A DNA stretch of 54,448 nt from the NCBI RefSeq assembly GCF_024357955.1, contig NZ_JANEYT010000033.1:1-54448 (forward strand), written 5' to 3'. This stretch comes from Photobacterium pectinilyticum. Its GTDB lineage: Bacteria > Pseudomonadota > Gammaproteobacteria > Enterobacterales > Vibrionaceae. The translations under genes and the position numbers were made by a program. Positions 16,447-25,783 of the stretch are shown piece after piece. The number at the start of each line of letters is the position of its first letter. The first letter of the stretch is position 1. The notes under the pieces are model-generated. The model was not told the DNA's origin. It ran no database searches and was given only the letters and a program-made list of their open reading frames with translations.

Positions 16447-17078
16447 TACTTGCCTCTCCCTTGTAGGTCTGTGATTTCTTCTTTGCTAAGGTATCGAATT
16501 GATTTGCCATCAAGCATTAATGCCAGTTTTGCGGTTTCCTCTAGTTCCTCTGCATTGTCTACAGCATCAATGAGGTCCGTTCCTGTGATGACTGGGCCGT
16601 GGTTTGCTAGCAAGAAGGCGCGGTAATCTGCGGCGCGTTTTGCCAACTCTTCGGCAATGCGCGGATCGCCTGGGCGAAGGTATGGGATAACCGGTAATTC
16701 ACCGATACGCATGACGAAGTAAGGGGTAAATGGCTTAATCGCATTGTTGGTATCTAGCCCTTCCAAACACGACAGTGCCGTCAAGTAAGTTGAATGCAAA
16801 TGTACTATTGCATTGCACTTATGGTTGTTACGGTAAATTGCCAAATGGAACGCCACTTCTTTTGATGGGCGGTCACCTGAAATGTGGTTGCCATCAATAT
16901 CAACTACCGATAAACGTTCAGCATCTAGTCGGCCAAATGAAGAGCCGGTTGGTGTGGCCAGGAAGTATCCACTTGGCAGTTTGAGAGAGAGGTTACCTGC
17001 ACCGCCAGTGGCGTAACCTCGTTCGAACATCGAACGAGCAAGCGTTACCATCTGCTCTCTGAGTTGTTGTTCAGTCAT
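16446..17078 (-). CDS. otnC: 3-oxo-tetronate 4-phosphate decarboxylase OtnC
   Basis: The 210-aa product is a class II aldolase/adducin domain. Features include TGGAGNLS, the phosphate loop TPTGSSFG, the zinc histidines in HLHSTYLTA and LLANHGPVI. It decarboxylates 3-oxo-tetronate 4-phosphate to dihydroxyacetone phosphate. The start is placed at 17078 (MTEQQLREQ) because AAGGG lies upstream; the longer frame runs inside otnK. It overlaps otnK by 8 bases. Confidence 0.9.
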   Translation of the reverse strand: MTEQQLREQMVTLARSMFERGYATGGAGNLSLKLPSGYFLATPTGSSFGRLDAERLSVVDIDGNHISGDRPSKEVAFHLAIYRNNHKCNAIVHLHSTYLTALSCLEGLDTNNAIKPFTPYFVMRIGELPVIPYLRPGDPRIAEELAKRAADYRAFLLANHGPVITGTDLIDAVDNAEELEETAKLALMLDGKSIRYLSKEEITDLQGRGK

Positions 17079-18330
17079 GGTAGAACCCTTGTGCCGTTTC
17101 AAAGAAATTAACGTCACCAAAGTTGCCTGATTTCAGTGCCAGTGATAGCGTGCTGTCGATGGCTTTCACCCAAGGCACACCCGGTGCAATCTGAGGGCCG
17201 ATATGGAAGCCTTTTACCCCAAGGCTTTGTGTGACAACTCCTGATGTTTCCCCGCCGGCCACAATAAAGTTCTGCACGCCATTTTCTTTAAGTTGGTGGG
17301 CTAACTGGCTAAAGAACTGCTCAACAGCATGGCTTGATGCCTGAGCTCCGTATTGGGTTTGGATCGCTTTGAGCACTTCAGGTTCTGCGGTGGCGTAAAC
17401 CATAGGGGCGAAATCTGCATCTAGGTTCTTTAGTACCCACTGAAAGGCTGATTCGCAGTAGTTTTCCTGCTCAAGACAGGCTTTGACATCTAGTGCTAAG
17501 TGCGGTGCTTTAGCAGCATAGCTAGCAACTTGCTTGTTGGTCATCACTGAACATGAACCGGATAGAACGACAGTTTTAGCTTGTTGTGGCTTTCCTGCTT
17601 CTTTGGCCGATGATTGATCGCTCAAATGTTCCGTCCAGTTTTTAGCAATGCCGGAAGCAAGGCCTGAACCACCAGTGATTAACTTGAGTGATTTTGCAGC
17701 TTCTCCCAACGTTTCAAGATGCGATTGGTTGAAAGCATCGACAACGGCGTAACGCTTACCTTTTTGGATTAGGGTTGAAAAACGTTCGGTAACAGGCTGA
17801 GCACCTTGTTCGATAGTTTGGTAGTTCACTAAGCCAGTCGCGCCTTGGGATTGAGCATCCATTAAGCGAACAAGGCTTGAATCAGTCATTGGGGTAACTG
17901 GGTGATTGCGCATACCTGAATCAGATAGTAGCTCGCCCATTACAAACAGGTGACCGTTGAAGACAGTGCGTCCGTTAACCGGTAGGGCAGGACAGACGAT
18001 GGTGAAATCTTCGTTTAGTGCATCAAGCAACGCATCAGTAACTGGGCCAATATTGCCTTTTGCTGTACTGTCGAAAGTCGAACAATATTTAAAGTAGAAC
18101 TGCTGGCAGCCTTGCTGTTGTAACCAGTTCAGAGCCGCAACAGAGGTGTCGATAGCTTCGTGTTCCGGACAAGATCGTGACTTTAAACTGATCACAACCG
18201 CATCGGCTTCGATGTCTAGGCTGGTTTCTGGTACACCATTTAGCTGTATGGTTCGCATGCCATTTTCAACCAGAAATCCTGCAATGTCCGTTGCACCGGT
18301 AAAATCGTCGGCGATAACTCCTAGTAGCAT
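17071..18330 (-). CDS. otnK: 3-oxo-tetronate kinase OtnK
   Basis: The 419-aa kinase has the four-carbon acid sugar kinase (DUF1537) layout. An N-terminal substrate domain opens with GVIADDFTGATDIAG and contains CPALPVNGRTVFNGH. A C-terminal nucleotide-binding domain carries FIVAGGETSGVVTQSLGV and GPQIAPGVPW. It phosphorylates 3-oxo-tetronate at C4. It starts two bases after ltnD ends and overlaps otnC. Confidence 0.92.
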   Translation of the reverse strand: MLLGVIADDFTGATDIAGFLVENGMRTIQLNGVPETSLDIEADAVVISLKSRSCPEHEAIDTSVAALNWLQQQGCQQFYFKYCSTFDSTAKGNIGPVTDALLDALNEDFTIVCPALPVNGRTVFNGHLFVMGELLSDSGMRNHPVTPMTDSSLVRLMDAQSQGATGLVNYQTIEQGAQPVTERFSTLIQKGKRYAVVDAFNQSHLETLGEAAKSLKLITGGSGLASGIAKNWTEHLSDQSSAKEAGKPQQAKTVVLSGSCSVMTNKQVASYAAKAPHLALDVKACLEQENYCESAFQWVLKNLDADFAPMVYATAEPEVLKAIQTQYGAQASSHAVEQFFSQLAHQLKENGVQNFIVAGGETSGVVTQSLGVKGFHIGPQIAPGVPWVKAIDSTLSLALKSGNFGDVNFFETAQGFYHD

Positions 18331-18332
18331 GA

Positions 18333-19238
18333 TTATTGCTCCTTCTTCGGCAGTTCGATGCCATCGAAAATCTTGATTACGGCGCTGTCATCTTCTTGGC
18401 CGAAACCTGCATTGCTGGCACTGGTGAACATATTCAGTGCTGTCGAGGCAAGAGGTAGTGGAAATTTCAGATCTTTGGCGGTATCGGAGACCAAATTAAG
18501 ATCTTTAACAAAGATATCGACCATAGATGCTGGTGTGTAGTCACCGTCAACAACATGCTTCATACGGTTTTCGAACATCCAGGAGTTCCCCGCTGCATTG
18601 GTTACTACCTCATACATTAAATCCAATGGGATATTGGCCCGGGCGGCCAGTGCCATGGCTTCAGCGCCAGCAGCGATGTGAACACCGGCAAGTAGCTGGT
18701 GGATGATCTTCACTGTGGCACCCAAGCCGATCTCAGTGCCAATGTTGTAAACCTTACCAGCTGTTGCATCGAGTACTGGTTTGAGCTTGGTAAACGCGGC
18801 TTCTGAGCCCGAAGCCATGATAGTCATTTCACCGATGTTGGCTTTTGCTGCACCGCCTGAAACTGGCGCATCAAGCATGATGAGCTGACACTGTTGCAGA
18901 CCTGCTTCAATGGTTTTTGCATCTTCTGCTGAAATAGTGGCAGATACCATTACTGCAGTGCCGGGCCTGAGTTGTTCTGCAAGTTGGTTATCAAAGAGTA
19001 CCGCCTTGGCTTGGCGGGCATTCACAACTAATAGCAAGACTGCATCGAGTACTTGGGCGAAGTCAGCACAGTTGTGTGAAACACCTTTTGCACCGGCTTG
19101 TTCGAGTTCTTTTAGTGCGTCGGTGCTTAGATCGATACCGTATGTATCAAGGCCTGCACGAATACATGATTTTGCAGCTCCCATGCCCATAGACCCTAAT
19201 CCAATGACAGCAACTGATTGTACTTGTGGACTTTCCAT
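18333..19238 (-). CDS. ltnD: L-threonate dehydrogenase LtnD
   Basis: The 301-aa product is a beta-hydroxyacid dehydrogenase. It shows the Rossmann NAD motif VIGLGSMGMG, the family motif DAPVSGGAAKANIG and the catalytic Lys in GATVKIIHQLL. It oxidises L-threonate (or D-erythronate in related clusters) at C2. The start at 19238 has GGAGAGG six bases upstream; the longer upstream frame has no support. It is the first gene of the catabolic operon and divergent from the DeoR regulator. Confidence 0.92.
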   Translation of the reverse strand: MESPQVQSVAVIGLGSMGMGAAKSCIRAGLDTYGIDLSTDALKELEQAGAKGVSHNCADFAQVLDAVLLLVVNARQAKAVLFDNQLAEQLRPGTAVMVSATISAEDAKTIEAGLQQCQLIMLDAPVSGGAAKANIGEMTIMASGSEAAFTKLKPVLDATAGKVYNIGTEIGLGATVKIIHQLLAGVHIAAGAEAMALAARANIPLDLMYEVVTNAAGNSWMFENRMKHVVDGDYTPASMVDIFVKDLNLVSDTAKDLKFPLPLASTALNMFTSASNAGFGQEDDSAVIKIFDGIELPKKEQ

Positions 19239-19335
19239 TTGCCTCTCCGTGTTAATTTTTGTGAATTTCTGTTCGTGTTTGTGATTGTATGATGCTTTTT
19301 TGGAAAGGTGAAGACGTGACTTCACACTTTTTAAC

Positions 19336-19474
19336 AGTGAATATGATAAATAGTGTGAATTGTCGATGTGAATATTTGGTTGGATTTTGAGTGAATTAAA
19401 GGTGGATTAGTTAATAATCTGAAAAATATGGGAATAATAAAGTGATGTTTTATCAAATGCTCACATTTATTCAC
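19336..19474. promoter_or_regulatory. Repeated GTGAAT motifs, candidate operator of the DeoR regulator
   Basis: Between the divergent ltnD and regulator genes, GTGAAT recurs at 19337, 19355, 19368 and 19391. The complement ATTCAC occurs at 19469, and TTCAC also lies at 19321 beside the ltnD side. DeoR-family regulators commonly bind such multiple short repeats. The assignment as YgbI-type operator is inference. Confidence 0.45.
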
Positions 19475-19530
19475 AGAGGTGGCCGAGTGGTGCTAAGATG
19501 CGTGTAAGCTAACTATATAGAAGAAGCATT

Positions 19531-20289
19531 ATGATTCCGGCAGAACGACAGCGAACTATCCTCTCTTTGTTGGGAAATCAGGCAGTCATCAGCATCAGTG
19601 AATTGACTCGCCAACTTGATGTATCACACATGACGATCCGTCGTGATATTGCCAAGTTAGAGTCTGATGGACGAGTAATGTCAGTGTCAGGTGGCGTCCA
19701 GTTGACAGAGAGCATTCACAGTGAACTTTCACATGATGTAAAGATAAACCAGCACAGAAATGAAAAGGCCGACATTGGCTTTTATGCGTCACAGTTAATT
19801 AAGCCGAACATGACGATTTATCTCGATGCGGGTACCACGACGTTAGAAATAGCCCATCAGTTAAATCATCGAGATGATCTATTAGTGATCACCAATGATT
19901 TTGCTATTGCTTACTACCTGATGAACCATGCCGAGTGCAGTATCTACCATACTGGCGGCAAGGTGGATAAGGGGAATCAATCGTGTGTCGGGCAACAAGC
20001 GACTCATATACTGCGAGAGATGAACATTGATTTGGCATTTGTTTCTACGTCTTCTTGGAACCAACGCGGGATCTCAACGCCAAGTGAAGAAAAGGTATTG
20101 GTGAAAAAAGCCATTATTGCTTCGTCGCAACAAAGTTATCTCGTTAGCGACTCTTCTAAATACGGCAAAGTGGCAACATTCCACGCTATTGATATTGAAT
20201 GTTTTGACAAAGTGATTACCGACAGTGATTTTCCCACAAGCTGTATTGATGATTTCAATGAGCGTGGTATTACTGTTGATGTTGTTTAA
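19531..20289 (+). CDS. DeoR-family regulator of the tetronate cluster (YgbI-like)
   Basis: The 252-aa product has an N-terminal winged helix-turn-helix (residues 5-57; ISELTRQLDVSHMTIRRDI) and a C-terminal DeoRC sugar-phosphate sensor domain (residues about 75-235, with DAGTTTLEIAHQL and the SDSSKYGK motif). It is divergent from ltnD and probably represses the operon until a pathway phospho-intermediate binds. It occupies the same place as ygbI in E. coli. Confidence 0.9.
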   Translation: MIPAERQRTILSLLGNQAVISISELTRQLDVSHMTIRRDIAKLESDGRVMSVSGGVQLTESIHSELSHDVKINQHRNEKADIGFYASQLIKPNMTIYLDAGTTTLEIAHQLNHRDDLLVITNDFAIAYYLMNHAECSIYHTGGKVDKGNQSCVGQQATHILREMNIDLAFVSTSSWNQRGISTPSEEKVLVKKAIIASSQQSYLVSDSSKYGKVATFHAIDIECFDKVITDSDFPTSCIDDFNERGITVDVV

Positions 20290-20301
20290 CGGGTGTTTTA
20301 T

Positions 20302-20330
20302 TTGCATCCCTGTAGTTAAAAGGGATGCAA
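20302..20330 (+). terminator. Hairpin after the DeoR gene
   Basis: TTGCATCCC and GGGATGCAA form a 9-bp stem, 12 bases past the stop, followed by an A/T-rich stretch. It is probably the end of the regulator transcript. Confidence 0.6.
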
Positions 20331-20382
20331 TAATTTCTTATACCTTTGGTTTTCTAGGTAATTAGCCGCTGATAGGCAGGTT

Positions 20383-20412
20383 GCCATCAGGCTGGAACTG
20401 ATGGCTTTTTAT
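20383..20412 (+). terminator. Second intrinsic terminator downstream of the DeoR gene
   Basis: GCCATCAG and CTGATGGC form a perfect 8-bp stem with loop GCTGGAA and a TTTTT tail. It follows the first hairpin by about 50 bases, so it is either a backup or the end of a very short separate RNA. Confidence 0.7.
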
Positions 20413-20580
20413 ATAAACAAGACGCATGTCACTAACATATTTAAGCCATTGTCTATACTGATAGTATTCTCTCTTCTTTTCCACCCCAGCTATTTATTGT
20501 CGATTGTTTTCATTCACTTTTTAATCATCCTAACTGTATAGATGCGTTAGCATCAATGTATCGATTTTGAGGGGATCATT

Positions 20581-21303
20581 ATGCTTGATTTTGCGAATAG
20601 CAGAGCCTTGAAAAGTAAACAGGCTAAAGTGACCACGGCTTCTAACACCATTAAAGATGTCGTTTTAGTGGATCTCGTTGAATTGTATTCTTCATCTGAA
20701 ATTGAGTTGTTACAACAAGCGCTGCAACTTATTGATAGTGGGAAAAAACGTATTCAATGCTTGAAAGAAAAGAGAAAGCAGGAAGAAAAGCAAAGAGAAA
20801 GTGTTGAAAAAACGCTTCACGATGCCGCCTATAGTAAGGCTCTATTAGCGCTTAACGCTATGTCGTTGTCAGAACTGTATATGTTGAGTGTTTGTTTCTC
20901 ATATTCTTCGACGACGGTGGTAGAGTTGATACAGGATTATGATCATCAACATTATTTGGCATCTGTTCAGAGATGGTTAGATACCGGAGGTCCTGACGAG
21001 ATGCACTTCGAACAATCTCCAGAAGAAGTACGTGAAGAGTGGCAATGTGGCATAGCGAGCGCAGCGGTTGAAGCCATAAGCTGGCCATGTTTGAAATATC
21101 ATCGTAATTACCAAGACTCAGTAGTGACATATATGGCGCCACAAGGGACTTCCGATGACTTTCCTCAATCGATCTATAACACCGTCATAGAAAAGAATCA
21201 GTCAAATTTAACTACAGATTGCCTCACCGTCATCAACGCAATTGCTGCTTATGAAAATAATGTCGAAAAAGTAAGGAAGATTATAGAAAAACTCGGTCAG
21301 TAG
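20581..21303 (+). CDS. Hypothetical coiled-coil protein
   Basis: The 240-aa product is not recognised. Residues about 45-95 are a charged, Gln/Lys/Glu-rich stretch likely to form a coiled coil (LQLIDSGKKRIQCLKEKRKQ region). A mixed helical domain follows with two Trp-containing motifs (QRWLDTGG, REEWQCG). No signal or membrane segment is visible. AGGGG lies 6 bases before the ATG. It is a single gene, convergent with the methyltransferase gene downstream. Confidence 0.7.
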   Translation: MLDFANSRALKSKQAKVTTASNTIKDVVLVDLVELYSSSEIELLQQALQLIDSGKKRIQCLKEKRKQEEKQRESVEKTLHDAAYSKALLALNAMSLSELYMLSVCFSYSSTTVVELIQDYDHQHYLASVQRWLDTGGPDEMHFEQSPEEVREEWQCGIASAAVEAISWPCLKYHRNYQDSVVTYMAPQGTSDDFPQSIYNTVIEKNQSNLTTDCLTVINAIAAYENNVEKVRKIIEKLGQ

Positions 21304-21342
21304 CATATACCTAAACAATCTTGGGTATAAAGGGGATATAAA

Positions 21343-21375
21343 GGCCAGCTTTGGAGGTATAAACGTAAGCTGGCC
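21343..21375. terminator. Bidirectional hairpin between convergent genes
   Basis: GGCCAGCTT and AAGCTGGCC form a perfect 9-bp stem with a 15-base loop between the hypothetical gene and the methyltransferase gene. Confidence 0.6.
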
Positions 21376-21391
21376 ATATCTTGTTATGGGT

Positions 21392-21916
21392 TTATTGAGC
21401 GGTGTTAGGTGTTTTGACAACGAGGTTATTCTTGTTGTCGCGACTCTTACGGATAAGCTCATCACCCATAATTACATCCTCAGCTTTTGCCAAACGATCA
21501 TAAAGTAACACGTTAACCGTTGCAGCAAGGTTCATACAGCCTACAGTTGGTACATATACAACCGCGTGTGCTTTATCAACAACTTCTTGCGCAATAGTGC
21601 CATCTTCTGGGCCAAACACATATAAAGCATTATCAGGGTGTTTGAATGCAGGCAAAGCAATGGCACCTTCTGCAAGTTCGACACAGACTATTTGGGTATC
21701 GGAAGGGAGATCATCAAGCAGTGATTGCACGTTTGTCAGCGGAATTTTACTCGACACGCTTTTTGTGTCCGTTTGAAACTTTGCTGCCTTATCGTAACGC
21801 TGGCCGGTATATGATACTGAGTCGACACGATAACAGCCTGCTGCGCGCATTACTGCACCAACATTTGTTGGGCTTTTAGGGTTACTTAGTCCAATACTGA
21901 CTCGGGTGTTTTTCAT
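21392..21916 (-). CDS. SpoU/TrmH-family RNA methyltransferase
   Basis: The 174-aa SPOUT-fold product has the three conserved motifs: motif 1 NPKSPTNVGAVMRAAGCYR, motif 2 LYVFGPEDGTI and motif 3 VPTVGCMNLAATVNVLLYDR. These form the trefoil-knot SAM site. It should 2-prime-O-methylate an RNA ribose. It is short, with no N-terminal substrate domain. The target cannot be inferred. Confidence 0.9.
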   Translation of the reverse strand: MKNTRVSIGLSNPKSPTNVGAVMRAAGCYRVDSVSYTGQRYDKAAKFQTDTKSVSSKIPLTNVQSLLDDLPSDTQIVCVELAEGAIALPAFKHPDNALYVFGPEDGTIAQEVVDKAHAVVYVPTVGCMNLAATVNVLLYDRLAKAEDVIMGDELIRKSRDNKNNLVVKTPNTAQ

Positions 21917-22165
21917 TGGTGATTTCCGCTGACCTTATATTAAGCGCGGTATATTAACAGAGAGGCTGAATGAGGGGTAGTTGGGCTTATTTAGCTGTTT
22001 CCAGTGATTAGTAAAAACACTCTATATCGTAAGGTTTTTGTACATAAATACAGCAAACGATACCTTTTAGTATGGCTTAGCAGTAGTAAACGTAGGCTAA
22101 GTCACTAAATCATAATAATTTACTGTCTACACTGGATGTAACTGATTGTTTATGGAGGGAGCCAT

Positions 22166-24535
22166 ATGACTATTCAACCGCTAAGCAGTGATAAACTGTA
22201 TCGCGCCTCAGAGCTAAATGGCTTGCCTGAAGATTGTAAGTCGACGAAAAATCTTACCCCACTTGATGAGATTGTTGGTCAAGAACGCGCCCAGAAGGCC
22301 GTGGAATTTGCCATGTCGATCAAGGAGAAAGGGTATAACATCTATGCCATTGGCCGTAATGGCCTTGGTAAGCGTACGATGGTGCTGCGCTATCTCAACC
22401 GTCATGACCCTAATGGTAACGGTAACGCACTTTATGATTGGTGTTACGTTGCTAATTTCGAGGAAGCCCGTATTCCTAAGGTACTTAAATTGCCAGCGGG
22501 GAGCGGTCATGCATTCAAAAAAGATATCGAAAAGTTGATGACGCGTTTGGTCAAGGCGTTGCCTTTGGCTTTCGATAATGAAATGTATTACAGCCGCTCG
22601 GAAAAGCTCAAAAACCAGCTGACTGAGAAGCAAGAGAGTGCATTATTGACACTGACCCAAGAGGCGAAAGATCACAGTGTCAGTTTGTCCGTCACAACCA
22701 CCGGTGAGTACCAACTTGTTGCTTTAAATGGCGAAGAGCCTCATACCGAAGAAACATTTGCTCAGCTGACAGAAGAAGAGCAGGTGGGCTTTGAAGATAC
22801 GATCAATGAACTGGAGCGAAAGCTACGCAATATTGTTCGTCAGCTAACTGAACTGGAAGAAGAGTTTTCCGAAAAGATCCAAAAGCTTAACGAAGAAGTG
22901 GCACTCGATGTGGTATCACACTTTATAAAGGCACTTATGAAAGAATATAAGCCTTTGCCTGAAGTTATCGCTTACCTGAAAGCAATGCAGGCTGATATTC
23001 TTGAAAATCTCGATATTTTCTTGGAGGAAAGTGAAGAGCAGGTTGCCCTTGCCTATGCTGCGTTGGATAAAAAAATGCCACGCCGCTATCAAGTCAATGT
23101 GTTAGTAAACCAAGATGATTCCAAGTTCCCTATCGTGGTAGAGGAAAGCCCGAACTATCACTCGATATTTGGTTATGTAGAAAATGCCACTTATAAAGGT
23201 ACGGTATTTACTGACTTCTCGCTGATCCGTCCTGGTAGCTTACACCGTGCCAATGGCGGTGTGCTGTTGATGGATGCGGTTAAAGTCCTTGAGCGACCTT
23301 ATGTGTGGGACGGACTGAAGCGTGCGTTGCGGTCTCGCAAGCTGAGCGTGAGTTCTTTGGAAAAAGAAGTGACGCTATCAGGAACGATCTCACTCGATCC
23401 TGAGCCGATCCCGCTTCATGTTAAGCTCATTTTGTTTGGTGACTACCAAACATACCAGCTGCTCCAGCATTATGATCCTGAATTTAGCGAATTGTTCCGT
23501 GTTACAGCTGACTTTGAAGATGAAATGAACCGTACCGATGAATCGGAAGCGCAATACGCCAAGTTCATTTCCAGCATCGTCAACGATAACAAGATGTTGC
23601 ATTGTGACCGTAAAGCCATTGGCCGGATCATCGAATACAGCTCTCGCCAAGCAGATGATCAGAACAAACTGTCGTTGCATTCGGCCGACATTGCTAATTT
23701 GCTGCGCGAGTCCAATTACGTCGCGAAGTCATCTAATGCCACTATGATCAGAGCAAATCATGTTGAATTGGCTTTGAGCAATCAAGAGATGCGGGTCAGC
23801 CGACTTAAAGATCATGTGATGCAGACATTCACCAACGGCACAACACTGATCGACACTGATGGTGAAGCGGTTGGACAGGTCAATGCTTTGTCGGTGATTT
23901 CAACCTCGGATTACCAGTTTGGTTCGCCGAACCGGATCACTGCGACGACATCTTATGGGGATGGTGGCGTGTTTGATATTGAGCGCAGTGTTGATCTTGG
24001 TGGCCGAATTCATTCAAAAGGGGTGATGATTTTATCGGCGTATCTGGCATCGGTGTTTGGACGTAATAAGCGGATCCCACTCACTACGCACCTGACGTTC
24101 GAACAGTCTTACGGTGGCGTTGATGGCGATAGCGCATCAATGGCGGAACTGTGTGCCATTGTGTCGGCTTTCTCACAAACCCCACTCCGTCAGGATGTGG
24201 CCATTACCGGTTCAATGAATCAGTTTGGTGCAGCTCAGCCAATCGGGGGGGTGAATGAGAAAATTGAGGGTTTCTTTGATGTTTGTGGCATCAAAGGAAG
24301 AGCGCCAAATCAAGGTGTAATTATTCCTCAGTCCAATGTTCATAATTTGATGTTGCGAAAAGATATTGTCGAGGCTGTTGAAAAAGGTGATTTCAAAATC
24401 TGGGCAATTCGCCATGTGACAGAAGCGATTGAAATATTGATGGGACAGGCTGCCGGTCAAGCAGGTTTGGATGGTACCTATCCTGTCGACAGCATATTGG
24501 GTCAAGCGCAGCTAAAGCTCAATGCTTTAAGGTAG
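22166..24535 (+). CDS. Lon-like ATP-dependent protease (YcbZ type)
   Basis: The 789-aa product has a modified Walker A (GRNGLGKRT, K69), a long charged helical insert (residues about 160-290), an AAA core with sensor regions (LLMDAVKVLERP) and a C-terminal Lon protease domain. The Ser-Lys dyad is S656 in VDGDSASMAE and K699 in GGVNEKIEG. Their 43-residue spacing equals that of E. coli Lon (S679/K722). This is the YcbZ-like group; substrates are poorly known. GGAGGG lies 7-8 bases before the ATG. It has its own terminator. Confidence 0.92.
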   Translation: MTIQPLSSDKLYRASELNGLPEDCKSTKNLTPLDEIVGQERAQKAVEFAMSIKEKGYNIYAIGRNGLGKRTMVLRYLNRHDPNGNGNALYDWCYVANFEEARIPKVLKLPAGSGHAFKKDIEKLMTRLVKALPLAFDNEMYYSRSEKLKNQLTEKQESALLTLTQEAKDHSVSLSVTTTGEYQLVALNGEEPHTEETFAQLTEEEQVGFEDTINELERKLRNIVRQLTELEEEFSEKIQKLNEEVALDVVSHFIKALMKEYKPLPEVIAYLKAMQADILENLDIFLEESEEQVALAYAALDKKMPRRYQVNVLVNQDDSKFPIVVEESPNYHSIFGYVENATYKGTVFTDFSLIRPGSLHRANGGVLLMDAVKVLERPYVWDGLKRALRSRKLSVSSLEKEVTLSGTISLDPEPIPLHVKLILFGDYQTYQLLQHYDPEFSELFRVTADFEDEMNRTDESEAQYAKFISSIVNDNKMLHCDRKAIGRIIEYSSRQADDQNKLSLHSADIANLLRESNYVAKSSNATMIRANHVELALSNQEMRVSRLKDHVMQTFTNGTTLIDTDGEAVGQVNALSVISTSDYQFGSPNRITATTSYGDGGVFDIERSVDLGGRIHSKGVMILSAYLASVFGRNKRIPLTTHLTFEQSYGGVDGDSASMAELCAIVSAFSQTPLRQDVAITGSMNQFGAAQPIGGVNEKIEGFFDVCGIKGRAPNQGVIIPQSNVHNLMLRKDIVEAVEKGDFKIWAIRHVTEAIEILMGQAAGQAGLDGTYPVDSILGQAQLKLNALR

Positions 24536-24560
24536 CGAGTTATTAGCTATTGTCAAAAAA

Positions 24561-24582
24561 GACCGCCTCGGCGGTCTTTTTT
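24561..24582 (+). terminator. Intrinsic terminator of the Lon-like gene
   Basis: GACCGC-CTCG-GCGGTC hairpin flanked by A and T runs, 25 bases past the stop. It works in either direction. Confidence 0.9.
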
Positions 24583-24627
24583 ATTGGTGTCGTATTTGAT
24601 GTGGTTTTTGGTATAGCTTTAACTGCT

Positions 24628-25548
24628 TTACTTATTTGGTGCCGCGCGTTGGCTCCCGAAGATGTTTATCAGCGTACCGACAATGATCAGGCTTCCACCG
24701 AGTAGTGTCCACACTGATGGTAGTTCGTTAAACAGCAATACCCCGAGTAGGATTGAAAAGACCACTTGAATGTAGGAGCAGGCGGTTGCTTTGCTTGCTG
24801 CCTCTGTCTGCATTGCTTTGGTTAAGCACACTTGGCCAATCTGAGTGAAAATACCTATCAACAACAATAATGTAGCCTCAAATAATGTAGGCATCTGCGC
24901 CTCACCACCAAGAAGGATCAATGATAACGGGAGCGCAATGAACGGAAAGTAAAACACGATAACTGAGCTATCTTCACCTTTGCTAAGACGTTTTACGATG
25001 GTATACGCGACGGCACTGAAAAACGCACCAAGCATCGCGATACCTACGGCAAAAGTAGGGAGTTCGACAGCATTGCTGGCGAGCATATTAGGCTTCACGG
25101 TAATGATCAGTCCAAGGATACTCAAAGCGATACAGATGATGGTCGACATTTGGATCCGCTCTTTAAGAAATAGCAGAGCTAATACCGCGGTAAATACTGG
25201 GTGCAGGTATTGCAAGATAGTCGCTTCAGCCAAAGGTAGGTGAGCAATGGCGTAGTACACGCATATTAAGCCTAAGGTACCAACCGTTCCTCTCGTGATA
25301 AGTAATGGCTTGTTATTACCCCATACTGGAATTTTCTTGCGCTTAATATCGAGGTAGCTGATCACTAGTGAAATAAGTGCCCTTGCCGCAACGATTTGGA
25401 AAATCGGCATGCCAGTCGCACTGACTAATTTGACGCATGCCGCCATGAGGGAGAAACCCAATGCAGATAACAACATATAGCGCAAGCCAACAGGAAGTTG
25501 GTTAAAAACGGAATTTTTAAGCAAAGAAGGGTATAGGGTTTTAAGCAT
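24628..25548 (-). CDS. DMT-family transporter (two EamA domains)
   Basis: The 306-aa inner-membrane protein has about ten hydrophobic segments in two EamA repeats. Landmarks are the AEATILQYLHPVFTAVLALLFLKERI block of the first repeat and the SIVLL-type LFNELPSVWTLLGGSLI end of the second. It is a drug/metabolite exporter family protein of unknown substrate. No strong RBS is visible before the chosen ATG, so the start could be at Met25. Confidence 0.88.
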   Translation of the reverse strand: MLKTLYPSLLKNSVFNQLPVGLRYMLLSALGFSLMAACVKLVSATGMPIFQIVAARALISLVISYLDIKRKKIPVWGNNKPLLITRGTVGTLGLICVYYAIAHLPLAEATILQYLHPVFTAVLALLFLKERIQMSTIICIALSILGLIITVKPNMLASNAVELPTFAVGIAMLGAFFSAVAYTIVKRLSKGEDSSVIVFYFPFIALPLSLILLGGEAQMPTLFEATLLLLIGIFTQIGQVCLTKAMQTEAASKATACSYIQVVFSILLGVLLFNELPSVWTLLGGSLIIVGTLINIFGSQRAAPNK

Positions 25549-25666
25549 TGACGGAATTGAAACCTCAGTGTTTTAAGTGCAGCAGAAAAATGTCACCACA
25601 AATGATAATGGTAAGCGGTGTCATAATTTTGCCTGAAAACCATATATAACGCATTAGATATGTGTG

Positions 25667-25714
25667 ATACCAATCTGGATAAGTAGTTGATCAAATATTT
25701 ATGTAGGTTGGTAT
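25667..25714. mobile_element. 48-bp copy of a TACCAA-ended inverted-repeat element (MITE)
   Basis: It opens ATACCAATCTGGATAAGTAG and closes with TTTATGTAGGTTGGTAT; the ends are imperfect inverted repeats. Copies of the same ends occur at 45354-45515 and 46098-46171. This is the shortest, internally deleted copy. It lies between the DMT gene start and the HMG-CoA reductase terminator. All copies can be read as inserted at a TA dinucleotide. Confidence 0.75.
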
Positions 25715-25735
25715 GATGAATGGCTAGAGGTAATA

Positions 25736-25768
25736 AAACACCCTCCCAAGCAAAGAGGGTGTTTCGGT
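25736..25768. terminator. Intrinsic terminator of the HMG-CoA reductase gene
   Basis: AAACACCCTC and GAGGGTGTTT form a 10-bp stem with a 9-base loop, 20 bases past the reductase stop on the minus strand, followed by a TATT tract. Confidence 0.85.
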
Positions 25769-25783
25769 ATGATGGAAAAGGCG

